NCBI GenBank assembly: GCA_002414665.1
Contig: DIAF01000012.1
Coordinates: forward strand, 12,219-61,806
Origin: Halieaceae bacterium UBA5085
GTDB taxonomy: Bacteria; Pseudomonadota; Gammaproteobacteria; Pseudomonadales; Halieaceae
Length of the DNA: 49,588 nucleotides
Direction: 5' to 3'
In this document: positions 40,702-48,649 of the stretch, one piece after another
Layout of the letters: every line of letters begins with the position of its first letter
How positions within the stretch are numbered: the first letter of the stretch is position 1
Notes under the pieces: model-generated
What the model saw: the letters and a program-made list of their open reading frames with translations, nothing else
What the model was told of the DNA's origin: nothing
Database searches by the model: none
Position numbers and translations under genes: made by a program

Positions 40702-41601
40702 ATGAGTCCTGTGGCCGAACAGCAACGCCGCGACATCACCGGTCAGGTGCCACTGGGTGACCCGGATGCCGTGATGCGCGAAGTGCGCGCGATCCTCGAC
40801 GCCCACTGGCCGGGGGGCGACTGGTCGCCGCTGGACACCCTCGGTGAACTGTTTTGCGTGCTGTATGCCGGTGAGCACCCCGAGTACCACGGTTGCGACG
40901 CAGGCTATCATGATGCCGGGCACGTGCTGGATGTGACCCTGGCGATGACGCGCTTGATGGCAGGGCGCGAAAAGCGCTGGCCCGGTCCCTGGGCGTTCGA
41001 CGCCGACCTGGCTCTGGCCGGGGTGGCCAGCGCGCTGTTTCACGATGCGGGCTATCTGCGCCGCCGTGGGGATCGCCGGCACAGCACCGGGGCGGCGTAT
41101 ACCCGCACCCACGTGCCTCGCGGCGCCGCGCTCATTCGTGCGCAGTTTCCGGCGGTGGGGCTGGCCGACCTGGCGCCCGTCTGCTCCCGGCTTGTGCACT
41201 TCACCAATTGTCACCGCAAGCCCGAGTTCCTGAACGTGCGCAGCCGTCAGGAATGGCAGCTCGGTGCCCTGCTGGGCACTGCCGATCTGCTGGCGCAGAT
41301 TGCCGCACCCGATTACCTCGAAAAGTGTCGCCAGGCACTGTACGACGAGTTCGTCGCCAGCGGCATTGCGGCGGGCGAGCACACACCGGAGCCGGCGCGC
41401 TGTCATTATCGTTCGCGGGATGAATTGATCCAGCGCACCCCGGGCTTTGTCCACGGTATTGCCGGTTCCCGTCTGGAGCGGGATTTTGCCGGCGCCTACC
41501 ACTACGCCAGCAGCTATTTCGATGGCGACAATCCCTATCTCGACGCGGTCGTGGCCAATTGCGCGCGGCTGGAGCAGTGGCTGGCGCCGTCCCGGGCCTG
41601 A
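40702..41601 (+). CDS. HD-domain phosphohydrolase (cyclic-nucleotide-PDE-like)
   Basis: A 299-residue cytosolic protein of the HD superfamily. The metal residues are visible in order: GYHDAGHVLDV (His70, His74), LFHDAGY (His114-Asp115), LVHFTNCH (His166) and GTADLLAQI (Asp195). The order H...HD...H...D matches catalytic phosphodiesterases and dNTPases, and the YHDAGH-type spacing is reminiscent of class I cyclic-nucleotide phosphodiesterases. The ATG at 40702 is preferred to a GTG one codon earlier; the ribosome site is weak, so translation may be coupled to the cyclase-like gene that stops 6 bp before. The pair suggests synthesis and hydrolysis of a nucleotide signal. Not related by sequence to rsmJ, which starts 5 bp later. 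Confidence 0.8.
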   Translation: MSPVAEQQRRDITGQVPLGDPDAVMREVRAILDAHWPGGDWSPLDTLGELFCVLYAGEHPEYHGCDAGYHDAGHVLDVTLAMTRLMAGREKRWPGPWAFDADLALAGVASALFHDAGYLRRRGDRRHSTGAAYTRTHVPRGAALIRAQFPAVGLADLAPVCSRLVHFTNCHRKPEFLNVRSRQEWQLGALLGTADLLAQIAAPDYLEKCRQALYDEFVASGIAAGEHTPEPARCHYRSRDELIQRTPGFVHGIAGSRLERDFAGAYHYASSYFDGDNPYLDAVVANCARLEQWLAPSRA

Positions 41602-41606
41602 CCGGC

Positions 41607-42425
41607 ATGCAACGACATCACAGCGCGGCCTGCGACAACATTGCGGTAGCCGCGTCAGACGATACGCAGCGCGGTCGGGCGCTGGCACTGGCGCAGCAGT
41701 TGGGTACGCACTTCGTGGAACCCGGGCAGGCAAACATCCCTCCCGCTGTGCAGGCGCTGTTGTGGGTGGGGGCCGATGCGCTTTCCCTGCAGGCCGTTGC
41801 AGCACGCGGTCGATCCCCGGGGCCGATCAGTGTCGACTTTGGTGGCGCGGCGATGCGACACCGGCGTCGCGGTGGTCAGAATGAGCTGCTGGGCAAGGCG
41901 GTGGGTGTCAGCAAGAAGCCCGCGCTCGCGGTGCTCGATGCAACCGCAGGTCTAGGCCGCGACAGCTTTGTGCTGGCGGATCTCGGGTGTGCGGTTGTCC
42001 TCGCCGAGCGTGAACCCGTCGTCCTGGCGCTGCTGGATGATGGCCTGGAGCGCGCCGCGCGGACAGGCGACGCCTGGCTGAACCGTGTCGCAGGGCGCAT
42101 GACACTGCATCGCGGGGAAGCAGCCACCCTGCCTGCCGGCGTGCTGAGTACCCTGGACGTGATCTATCTGGACCCCATGTTCCCTGAGCGCGACAAGTCT
42201 GCAGCGGTGAAAAAGGAGATGGCGCTGTTCCAGACGCTGTTCGCCGGGGATACGACACCGGACGACGCCGCGCAGTTGCTCGACTGGGCTCTGGGCTGTG
42301 ACGTAGCCAGGGTGGTGGTCAAGCGGCCCCTACGGGCACCGAGCCTGACCCACCAGCAGCCTTCGCACACCATAGCCGGCAAGGCCGTGCGTTATGACGT
42401 CTATGTGCTACGCAGCCTGCGTTAG
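41607..42425 (+). CDS. rsmJ: 16S rRNA (guanine1516-N2)-methyltransferase RsmJ
   Basis: A 272-residue SAM-dependent methyltransferase acting on 16S rRNA, formerly YhiQ. The SAM loop is LDATAGLGRDSFVLADLG (110-127) and the catalytic region YLDPMFPERDKSAAVKKEM (about 182-200) has the DPMFP motif. RHRRRGGQNELLGKAVG matches the family middle. The ATG at 41607 lies 5 bp after the HD-gene stop; a longer frame upstream lies inside the HD gene and was rejected. Its association with the cyclase-like pair may simply be positional. Confidence 0.94.
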   Translation: MQRHHSAACDNIAVAASDDTQRGRALALAQQLGTHFVEPGQANIPPAVQALLWVGADALSLQAVAARGRSPGPISVDFGGAAMRHRRRGGQNELLGKAVGVSKKPALAVLDATAGLGRDSFVLADLGCAVVLAEREPVVLALLDDGLERAARTGDAWLNRVAGRMTLHRGEAATLPAGVLSTLDVIYLDPMFPERDKSAAVKKEMALFQTLFAGDTTPDDAAQLLDWALGCDVARVVVKRPLRAPSLTHQQPSHTIAGKAVRYDVYVLRSLR

Positions 42426-42436
42426 CCCCTCCGGGC

Positions 42437-43213
42437 TCAGTGGCGCGCGGCCATGCGGAAAAGCCGGCGGGTGAACACGGACTGCAATAGTGGGTCCAGC
42501 CAGCGGTAGAGTCGCCCAGACAGGTAAACCGGTGTACCGCGTTCCACGGCCCGCAGGCCCTCGCGCACTACCACGTCCGCGCTGTACCAGACGAATCCCG
42601 GCATGCTGTCTTTCATGTCCTGCAGCCCTGCTGTGCTGTGGAAATCGGTGTGGGTGTAGCCAGGGCAGAGGGCGCACACCTGGACACCGCTACCCTGCAG
42701 CGTGACTGCGAGGTCCTCCGACAGGGCGATGAGGTAGGCCTTGCTGGGGCCGTAGTTGCAGCCACCGGCGCGGGGAATGCGCCCGGCGACGGAGGCGACA
42801 TTGATCACCCGGCCGAAGCCGCGCTCGCGCATGGCGGGTATGAACAAATGGCAGAGCTGTGCCACCGACAGCATCATCAACTGGAAAAATGCCTGGTGAT
42901 CGGCCCAGTTGCGATCCAGCAGCAGGTCGGAGCCGGCGATACCGGCGTTGTTCACCAGATAGTCTATCTCGATACCCTGCGCCGACAGGCTGTTGTAGAG
43001 CGCGTCCGGGGCTGCGGGGTCTGACAGGTCCGCCACCTCCACCAGGGTGGTGCAGCCGTGCGCCTGCGCCAGCTCCGCGGCGAGGGCCTGCAGCCTGTCC
43101 CTGCGCCGCGCCACCAGCACCAGGTTGTAGCCCTGCGCTGCCAGCTGGCGGGCAAACTCTTCGCCGAGTCCCGCGGATGCCCCGGTAATCAATGCTGTGC
43201 GCTTGCGCGTCAT
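42437..43213 (-). CDS. classical short-chain dehydrogenase/reductase
   Basis: A 258-residue SDR with LITGASAGLGEEF (8-20), NNAG (88-91), Ser141 and the YGPSK pair (Tyr154, Lys158). It resembles the DltE/DHRS7-like group acting on lipid-like ketones, but the substrate is not readable. GAGGAG before the ATG at 43213 makes this start clear. It is convergent with rsmJ (11 bp apart) and divergent from another SDR gene 102 bp away. Confidence 0.88.
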   Translation of the reverse strand: MTRKRTALITGASAGLGEEFARQLAAQGYNLVLVARRRDRLQALAAELAQAHGCTTLVEVADLSDPAAPDALYNSLSAQGIEIDYLVNNAGIAGSDLLLDRNWADHQAFFQLMMLSVAQLCHLFIPAMRERGFGRVINVASVAGRIPRAGGCNYGPSKAYLIALSEDLAVTLQGSGVQVCALCPGYTHTDFHSTAGLQDMKDSMPGFVWYSADVVVREGLRAVERGTPVYLSGRLYRWLDPLLQSVFTRRLFRMAARH

Positions 43214-43315
43214 CGGTTTTCTCCTCAAGATGTTGCCCTTTGCCTTCGGCATGTTACGCCACACCGCTCGCGCTGTCTGCGCGCCCTACAACCTCGGGAA
43301 CAGGATCGGATAACT

Positions 43316-44071
43316 ATGCAAAACACAGGGATCGCGCTGGTCACCGGCGCCACCTCCGGACTGGGCGCAGAATACTGCCGCCAGCTTGCCAGTCAGTGCA
43401 AAACCATTATTGCAGTGGGGCGGCGTGGCGATCACCTGCAGGCACTGCGTGCCGAGCTTGACGGGCTGACGCGCATTCACCCGGTGGTGGCCGACCTCAG
43501 CACGGTGGAGGGTGTAACGCGCACGGTGGAAGCGCTGCGCCAGCAGGGGCCGGTGGATCTGCTGATCAACAACGCGGGCTTTTCGACCCTGGGAGATTTT
43601 GCCGACAGCACACTTGAGTTGGAGCTGCAGATTGTGCGCCTGCAGATTGACGCGCCACTGGAGCTGGCGCGTGCCGCGTTGCCCTTCATGCGTGAGCAGG
43701 GCCGCGGGCAGATCATCAACGTGGCCTCTGTCGGCGCCTTCGTGGAACTGCAGAAAACCGCGGTGTATGGCGCGTGCAAGGCATTCCTGCTGGCGTTTTC
43801 AAGGTCGCTGCAGGCAGAGGTGGCGGGGCAGGGTATCCGGGTGCAGTGCCTCTGCCCAGGCCTCACGCGCACCGAAATTCACGATACGCCGCATTTCGCA
43901 GGCTTTGACAAGGGGCGTTTTCCGGAGTCGATGTGGATGGAGGCGGACGCGGTGGTGGCCGAGAGCCTCGCCGCTCTGGCGGGTGACGAGGTGGTGGTGA
44001 TTCCGGGGCAGATCAACCGGGATATCGTGCGTGGGGGCCTGCAACAACAACTGCAGGCGCTACCGCACTAG
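43316..44071 (+). CDS. classical short-chain dehydrogenase/reductase
   Basis: A 251-residue SDR with LVTGATSGLGAEY (8-20), NNAG (85-88), Ser138 and YGACK (Tyr151, Lys155). It is similar in kind to the divergent neighbour, but not close enough to look like a recent duplicate. The ATG at 43316 has GGATCGGA before it; a long upstream frame reading through the neighbouring SDR is shadow. Its stop overlaps that of dapE by 12 bp. Confidence 0.88.
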   Translation: MQNTGIALVTGATSGLGAEYCRQLASQCKTIIAVGRRGDHLQALRAELDGLTRIHPVVADLSTVEGVTRTVEALRQQGPVDLLINNAGFSTLGDFADSTLELELQIVRLQIDAPLELARAALPFMREQGRGQIINVASVGAFVELQKTAVYGACKAFLLAFSRSLQAEVAGQGIRVQCLCPGLTRTEIHDTPHFAGFDKGRFPESMWMEADAVVAESLAALAGDEVVVIPGQINRDIVRGGLQQQLQALPH

Positions 44072-45187
44072 GCGCTCCAGTACGCCGCGGTACAGACGGG
44101 CCAGCCGTGGCAGGTCCGCGGCGAGTACACACTCGTTGCGTTTGTGGATGGTGGCATTCACCGGGCCGAGCTCGACGATCTGTGCCCCGGTCGGCGCGAT
44201 GAAGCGCCCGTCGGAGGTGCCGCCGGCGGTGGACAGTTCGGTGTCCAGGCCGGTCTCGGCACGGATGCTCTCCACCACGGCGTCCACGAGGCTGCCGGCG
44301 GGGGTGAGGAAGGGCTCCCCGCTGAGCTGCCAGTCCAGGGTGTAATCCAGTTTGTGTGCCTGTAGCAGGCGTTCCGTGCGCCGTATCAGGTCGTCTGCCG
44401 TGACTTCCGTGGAGAAGCGGAAATTGAACATGACCTGGAGCTCGCCGGGGATCACGTTGGTCGCGCCGGTACCACTGGTGATATTGGATATCTGCAGGGA
44501 GGTCGCCGGGAAGAAGGCGTTGCCCTGGTCCCATACCTGACAGGTCAGGGCGTGCAGGGCGGGCAGCGCCCGGTGAATGGGATTGTCTGCCAGCTGCGGG
44601 TAGGCGATGTGGCCTTGAACGCCGCGCACCGTGAGTACGGCGCCCAGGGAGCCGCGCCGGCCATTTTTCACCACATCGCCCAATTGCGCGCTGCTCGAAG
44701 GCTCGCCGACCAGGCACCAGTCGATTGTCTCACCCTGCTGCTGCAGGTAATCCACGACCTTGACCGTGCCATCGTGGGCCGGGCCCTCCTCATCGGCAGT
44801 AATCAGGAAGCCGATGCGGCCGCTGTGCCGGGGGTGGGCGCTGACAAAGTCTTCGCAGGCCACGAGCATGGCCGCGAGGCTGCCTTTCATGTCGGCGGCG
44901 CCGCGACCGTAGAGCATGCCCTCGCGCAGTGTGGGTTCGAAGGGCGGGCTATCCCAGCCGGATTCGGGGCCGGTGGGCACCACATCGGTGTGCCCGGCAA
45001 ACACCAGCAGGGGGCCGCTGTCTCCGCGCACCGCCCAGAAGTTCTCGACGTCGCCGAAACGCAGCGATGTGCAGCGGAAGCCCAGGCGGGCCAGGCGGTC
45101 CATCATCAGTGCCTGGCACCCGGCGTCTTCGGGCGTGACTGACTGGCGTCGAATCAGCTCACAGGTCAATTCCAGCGTGCGTTCCAT
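44060..45187 (-). CDS. dapE: succinyl-diaminopimelate desuccinylase
   Basis: Zinc peptidase-family enzyme that removes succinate from N-succinyl-LL-diaminopimelate in lysine and peptidoglycan synthesis. The 375-residue protein has the M20 motifs: GHTDVVP (about 65-71), YGRGAADMKGS (93-103), the base/ligand ADEEGPA (130-136) and the C-terminal STAGGTSDGRFIA. It follows dapD by 15 bp on the same strand, so the succinylase branch enzymes are made together. Confidence 0.96.
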   Translation of the reverse strand: MERTLELTCELIRRQSVTPEDAGCQALMMDRLARLGFRCTSLRFGDVENFWAVRGDSGPLLVFAGHTDVVPTGPESGWDSPPFEPTLREGMLYGRGAADMKGSLAAMLVACEDFVSAHPRHSGRIGFLITADEEGPAHDGTVKVVDYLQQQGETIDWCLVGEPSSSAQLGDVVKNGRRGSLGAVLTVRGVQGHIAYPQLADNPIHRALPALHALTCQVWDQGNAFFPATSLQISNITSGTGATNVIPGELQVMFNFRFSTEVTADDLIRRTERLLQAHKLDYTLDWQLSGEPFLTPAGSLVDAVVESIRAETGLDTELSTAGGTSDGRFIAPTGAQIVELGPVNATIHKRNECVLAADLPRLARLYRGVLERLVR

Positions 45188-45202
45188 GGTGCGGCCCCGT
45201 GG

Positions 45203-46222
45203 CTAGTTGTGCGCGTGCAGTTCGGCGTTGAGTTCTACCGCCGTGCGGTTGGTCAGGCACTCGACGGCACCGGTGGCGGAGTTGCGCCGGAACAATAACC
45301 CGGACTTGCCGGCCAGCTCCCGCGCCTTGAGGGTCTCCACCGCGTGACCGTCGGCGTCCAGCACCACCACCTTGGTGCCGGCGGTTACAAACAGGCCCGC
45401 TTCCACAGTGCAGCGGTCGCCGAGTGGAATGCCGATGCCGGCGTTGGCGCCGATCAGGCATTCGCGGCCCACGGAGATGATGATATTTCCGCCGCCGGAC
45501 AGGGTGCCCATGGTGGAGCAGCCACCGCCCAGGTCGGACCCGCTGCCCACCGTCACCCCGGCGGATATCCGGCCTTCAATCATCCCGGGGCCGTCGGTGC
45601 CGGCGTTAAAGTTGACGAAGCCCTCATGCATGATGGTCGTGCCCTCGCCCAGGTAGGCGCCGAGACGCACACGGGCCGTGTGTGCAATGCGCACCCCCGT
45701 CGGTACCACGTAGTTGGTCATCTTCGGGAATTTGTCGACACAGCTGACTTCCAGCGTGTCGCCGCGCAGCCGGGCGGCGAGTTGCCGTGCCGGGAGCTCG
45801 CTGATATCGATGGCGCCCTCGCTGGTCCAGGCCACGTTGGGCAGTATGGCAAACAGGCCCTGCAGGTTGGTGCCGTGTGGCTTCACCCGTCGGTGCGACA
45901 GCAGGTGCAGTTTCAGGTAGGCCTCGGGCACTGAGCCGGGTGCGGCGTCTTCCTGCAGCAGCACCGCAACGGCGGGCGCCTGGCTGCTGGCCAGATGCGC
46001 GGCAATCTGCGCCTGTTCGGTCTGGCCCGCCGCCGCAAGCGCGGCTTCCAGGGCCAGCAACTGCTCCCGGGAGAGCGTGCCCGTGTTGTCGGGTGCGCCA
46101 AAGGCCGCAACCAGTTCGCTGGAGGGTGACAGTACCGGGTGGGGGAAAAAGACCTCCAGCCACTCACCGCTGCTGTTTTGAGTGCCCAGACCGAGGCCCA
46201 GGGCATATGCCGCATGGTTCAT
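45203..46222 (-). CDS. dapD: tetrahydrodipicolinate N-succinyltransferase
   Basis: Transfers succinyl from succinyl-CoA to tetrahydrodipicolinate. The 339-residue protein is the long type of Pseudomonas and relatives, not the 274-residue E. coli type. The left-handed beta-helix is visible in repeated short hexapeptides (RISAGVTVGSGSDLGGGCSTMG, NIIISVGRECLIGANAGIGIPLGD), with an N-terminal helical domain. It begins at ATG 46222 and is followed by dapE. Together with dapA in this window this gives three of the pathway steps. Confidence 0.95.
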   Translation of the reverse strand: MNHAAYALGLGLGTQNSSGEWLEVFFPHPVLSPSSELVAAFGAPDNTGTLSREQLLALEAALAAAGQTEQAQIAAHLASSQAPAVAVLLQEDAAPGSVPEAYLKLHLLSHRRVKPHGTNLQGLFAILPNVAWTSEGAIDISELPARQLAARLRGDTLEVSCVDKFPKMTNYVVPTGVRIAHTARVRLGAYLGEGTTIMHEGFVNFNAGTDGPGMIEGRISAGVTVGSGSDLGGGCSTMGTLSGGGNIIISVGRECLIGANAGIGIPLGDRCTVEAGLFVTAGTKVVVLDADGHAVETLKARELAGKSGLLFRRNSATGAVECLTNRTAVELNAELHAHN

Positions 46223-46264
46223 AAGACGTGATTCCTGACGAGGCCCGCCTGCGGCGGGGTGGGT

Positions 46265-46621
46265 TCAAAGAGTATGCCGCAGCAGCAGTGCTTCCCAGGC
46301 GGGCGCCGAAAAGCCGCAGTGGCGTTCGTGGCCGATGTCGAGCAGGGGCCGCTTGATCAGCGTGGGCTGCTGCAGAATGGCCGCCAGCGCCCGGTGGTCA
46401 TCCATCTGCTCACGCTCTGCCGCGTCCAGCGCTTTCCAACTGGTGCTGCGTCGGTTGACCAGTGTTTCCCAGCCGAGTTCCTGCAGCCAGGACTGCACCT
46501 GGCTTTTGTCCAGGCCGTCGCTGCGCAGGTCGTGAAAGCGGTACTCGATCGCGTGCTGTTCCAGCCAGCGCCGCGCTTTCTTCACGGTGTCGCAATTGCT
46601 GATGCCGTAGACGGTAATCAT
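46265..46621 (-). CDS. yffB: ArsC/Spx-family reductase (YffB-like)
   Basis: A 118-residue thioredoxin-like protein of the ArsC/YffB family. It starts MITVYGISNCDTVKKA with a single Cys10 in the active-site loop, and LIKRPLL supplies the Arg. YffB proteins have a glutathione-dependent thiol reductase fold but no proven arsenate activity; association with dapD/dapE is common in gammaproteobacteria. The ATG at 46621 is the sensible start because upstream residues are out of the family. It is on the same strand as dapD, 42 bp before it. Confidence 0.88.
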   Translation of the reverse strand: MITVYGISNCDTVKKARRWLEQHAIEYRFHDLRSDGLDKSQVQSWLQELGWETLVNRRSTSWKALDAAEREQMDDHRALAAILQQPTLIKRPLLDIGHERHCGFSAPAWEALLLRHTL

Positions 46622-46984
46622 GCCTGCCTCGCTGCGGCTCTGTGGGGTGCGCAAGGATAGCAAAAAAATTGTTCTTCCGCAGATTTGCGGCAAGCCATTT
46701 CATCATCCGTTCGCCCTCCAGGGAGCCTGCGATATGGAGGCGCGAGGATATGAAACACATGTAGTCAGTGACAGTGTAGATAGCCAGGTATGTTGGGGGT
46801 ATGACGAGTAGCCTGGCGACCAGAAAGCAGAATCCAGTCAGGGCTGCCACGGAGAGCGAGACCTCCGTATAGCTTAATTGGCCCCGGCGATAGAATCGGC
46901 TCGCGTAAATGAAATTCTTTTTCGGTCTTTATCCTCTACCTCAACTGGCATACCCACCATATATGTGCTTTTCCCCGCAGGCGT
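46622..46984. other. 363-bp gap with a possible degraded membrane-protein frame
   Basis: No intact recognised gene. On the minus strand a frame is open from 46928 down into yffB (ending at 46410 out of the yffB frame). The part before yffB reads like real protein: SYTEVSLSVAALTGFCFLV then ARLLVIPPTYLAIYTVTDY, two hydrophobic stretches. It has only a GTG near 46850 as a start and no good ribosome site. It may be a remnant of a small membrane protein or immunity gene belonging to the RHS region. The base composition becomes A+T-richer here. Confidence 0.35.
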
Positions 46985-47281
46985 CTAACCACGTAGCCCA
47001 AACGGTATGGTGTACAGTACAACCAAAAACATGAGTACAGCTACGAGCCGAAAAACAGGATTCCTTCCATGGTGTAAAGTCATGTTAAAATAGCTAATTT
47101 CCTTCTTCGAAATCCACAGGTAAACACCTATCCAGCCTCCCATACTCAATGTTATCCAAAGAACTGTCTTGCCAAGCGGTTGGCTGTGGACGTAACCATG
47201 TACCCCAAGTAAAAGACTGTAGATAAACCATAGGCCTCGGAATATCCAGACAAGCCATATACTCTCACTAGAGGTTTTCAT
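46985..47281 (-). CDS. small three-helix membrane protein, candidate immunity protein
   Basis: A 98-residue integral membrane protein with three hydrophobic stretches (VWIFRGLWFIYSLLLGVHGYV, TVLWITLSMGGWIGVYLWI, VFRLVAVLMFLVVLYTIPFG). The ATG at 47281 lies one base after the stop of the orphan RHS C-terminal module (TGA-G-ATG), the tight coupling usual for toxin and immunity genes. I recognise no family. Immunity to a membrane-acting toxin would fit a membrane protein, but this is inference from order. Base composition is A+T-richer than the core genes. Confidence 0.6.
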   Translation of the reverse strand: MKTSSESIWLVWIFRGLWFIYSLLLGVHGYVHSQPLGKTVLWITLSMGGWIGVYLWISKKEISYFNMTLHHGRNPVFRLVAVLMFLVVLYTIPFGLRG

Positions 47282-47282
47282 C

Positions 47283-48122
47283 TCAATTTGACTCTATGTC
47301 TATAGTGGTCATACCGCTGATGTAAGAGAAAACTTGAGTAACTCTGTTCATCGCTGCCGGATTATTGCGCAGGATCGGGACACCATTCAAAGCCACTTTG
47401 ATAAGCTGCTGAGTTGTCAGATACGCCGAGGCCACATTGGCCTTATCAGCCTCATCCGCAAAGTGCAGTGCGCCGATTGATACAACGGCGAAAACTGTCG
47501 CTCCAGCACCTATTACACCAACTTGGCTGAAGAACACACCAGCGCCGGCAAAGCCAACCGCCGCATTCCCCGACCGACGAGCCAAGTCCTCCCAGAACAA
47601 CTGGTCCATCTGCACTTGCTGTAGGAAGCGTTGATAGTTGGCCAGAGTATTTTGGAGATTCTCCGCTGTCGTTGGAGCCGTGCATTCTAGGTTATTCTCG
47701 CCACATACCCGTGTCGACTGGGTGTCATCCCGCTCCACCTCAGCCACCGGATTCCCAGTATCTGTCATATTGTCCCCGGGTTCTGAGCTGGGAAAGGTGC
47801 TGCCGCTGCTACCAAGCACCAAACTCGACGAAGTGAACCCGCTGAAGAAGCTGGCAGTCGACGATACTCGTGAAGCAGTGACGCTGACATGACTCATCGG
47901 TCCTGGCAATTTAACGGGATCGACTTTCTGTATCTGCGCATCGTTACTCGGTGAAAATCCCGAGGGATCCGTATACCTCAGCGGATTATTCAGTACATAA
48001 CTATAGCGGTTGTATCCTTGAGCATCCTCAGGCGCGAAGGTCACCGGATCAGGACTCAACATCCGCCCAAGGCTCGGGCTGTATAACCTCCCGTTCATAT
48101 GAATGATCGCCACATCATCCAT
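47283..48122 (-). CDS. orphan RHS C-terminal module (displaced toxin tip)
   Basis: A 279-residue frame starting inside RHS-core sequence: MDDVAIIHMNGRLYSPSLGR, then MLSPDPVTFAPEDAQGYNRY, then NNPLRYTDPSG, after which the sequence is unrelated to the neighbouring RHS tail. Open reading continues upstream to a TAA at 48165-48167, with YTGHEH still in RHS register, so the ATG at 48122 is not a natural start. Without a ribosome site it is probably silent unless recombined into the complete rhs gene. The variable part has a Gly/Ala-rich hydrophobic stretch (AAVGFAGAGVFFSQVGVIGAG, AVVSIGALHFADEAD) that could form membrane helices. I do not recognise a toxin family. Intact except for the missing N-terminus. 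Confidence 0.72.
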   Translation of the reverse strand: MDDVAIIHMNGRLYSPSLGRMLSPDPVTFAPEDAQGYNRYSYVLNNPLRYTDPSGFSPSNDAQIQKVDPVKLPGPMSHVSVTASRVSSTASFFSGFTSSSLVLGSSGSTFPSSEPGDNMTDTGNPVAEVERDDTQSTRVCGENNLECTAPTTAENLQNTLANYQRFLQQVQMDQLFWEDLARRSGNAAVGFAGAGVFFSQVGVIGAGATVFAVVSIGALHFADEADKANVASAYLTTQQLIKVALNGVPILRNNPAAMNRVTQVFSYISGMTTIDIESN

Positions 48123-48143
48123 ATGCTCGTGGCCCGTGTAGCC
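47971..48143 (-). repeat. RHS-core direct repeat, orphan copy
   Basis: Direct repeat of 49383-49555. Over the 103 bp nearest the 5' end of the coding strand (48041-48143 against 49453-49555), 97 bases match; the remaining 70 bp are more diverged but alignable without gaps. It encodes the conserved end of the RHS core and would allow homologous exchange of the tip module. Confidence 0.88.
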
Positions 48144-48167
48144 CTGTTGTGCACAAGGTGCATTTTA

Positions 48168-48644
48168 TCAGATCAACTTCAGTGTACTCAGAACATCATC
48201 CATTTGTTTTACATCGACGCTATAAAGCCCAACTCCTTCCTGGTTTTTACTTCCATAGTGTTTTATAAAATCAACTAAATTCTTTCCAAATAGAAAATCA
48301 ACCCTATCCCCCCTGCGACAAACCTTTAACTTCATATGGGTTATTGAATACCCACTCTTTTTTCCATCGCCAGACATAAATTCAATGTGGCCTTCTCGAA
48401 GTCGATAAGTTCCACCGCACCGAATAAACTTTGCTCTGGCATATGGTTTATAAACAAACATTGTAAAAAGAATTACGGATGAAATTACCAGAAAGCCAAA
48501 CAACTCAGCCCAAAGCCCCAGCATGGTGAGAATGTATGCAGGCAAAGCGCAGAAAAGAATGGAAAAAACTAACATAATCAGCTCAATTTTCTCGAAATAT
48601 ACTAACCCAGTTGGCCTCGGTACGATCTCAAATTCTTTATTCAT
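48168..48644 (-). CDS. two-helix membrane protein behind the RHS tip, candidate immunity protein
   Basis: A 158-residue protein with a short cytosolic start, two close hydrophobic stretches (LIMLVFSILFCALPAYILTML and LFGFLVISSVILFTMFVY), and a soluble C-terminal domain of about 85 residues that resembles a PH-like or YcxB/YdbS-like fold by eye (YRLREGHIEFMSGDGKKSGYSI, VDFLFGKNLVDFIKHYG). GTG at 48647 is an equally likely start: AGGAG lies 9 bases before it and 12 before the ATG. It begins 5 bases after the stop of the RHS tail, as immunity genes do. It ends right at the TAA that bounds the orphan module. A+T-rich like its neighbours. Confidence 0.66.
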   Translation of the reverse strand: MNKEFEIVPRPTGLVYFEKIELIMLVFSILFCALPAYILTMLGLWAELFGFLVISSVILFTMFVYKPYARAKFIRCGGTYRLREGHIEFMSGDGKKSGYSITHMKLKVCRRGDRVDFLFGKNLVDFIKHYGSKNQEGVGLYSVDVKQMDDVLSTLKLI

Positions 48645-48649
48645 CACAA

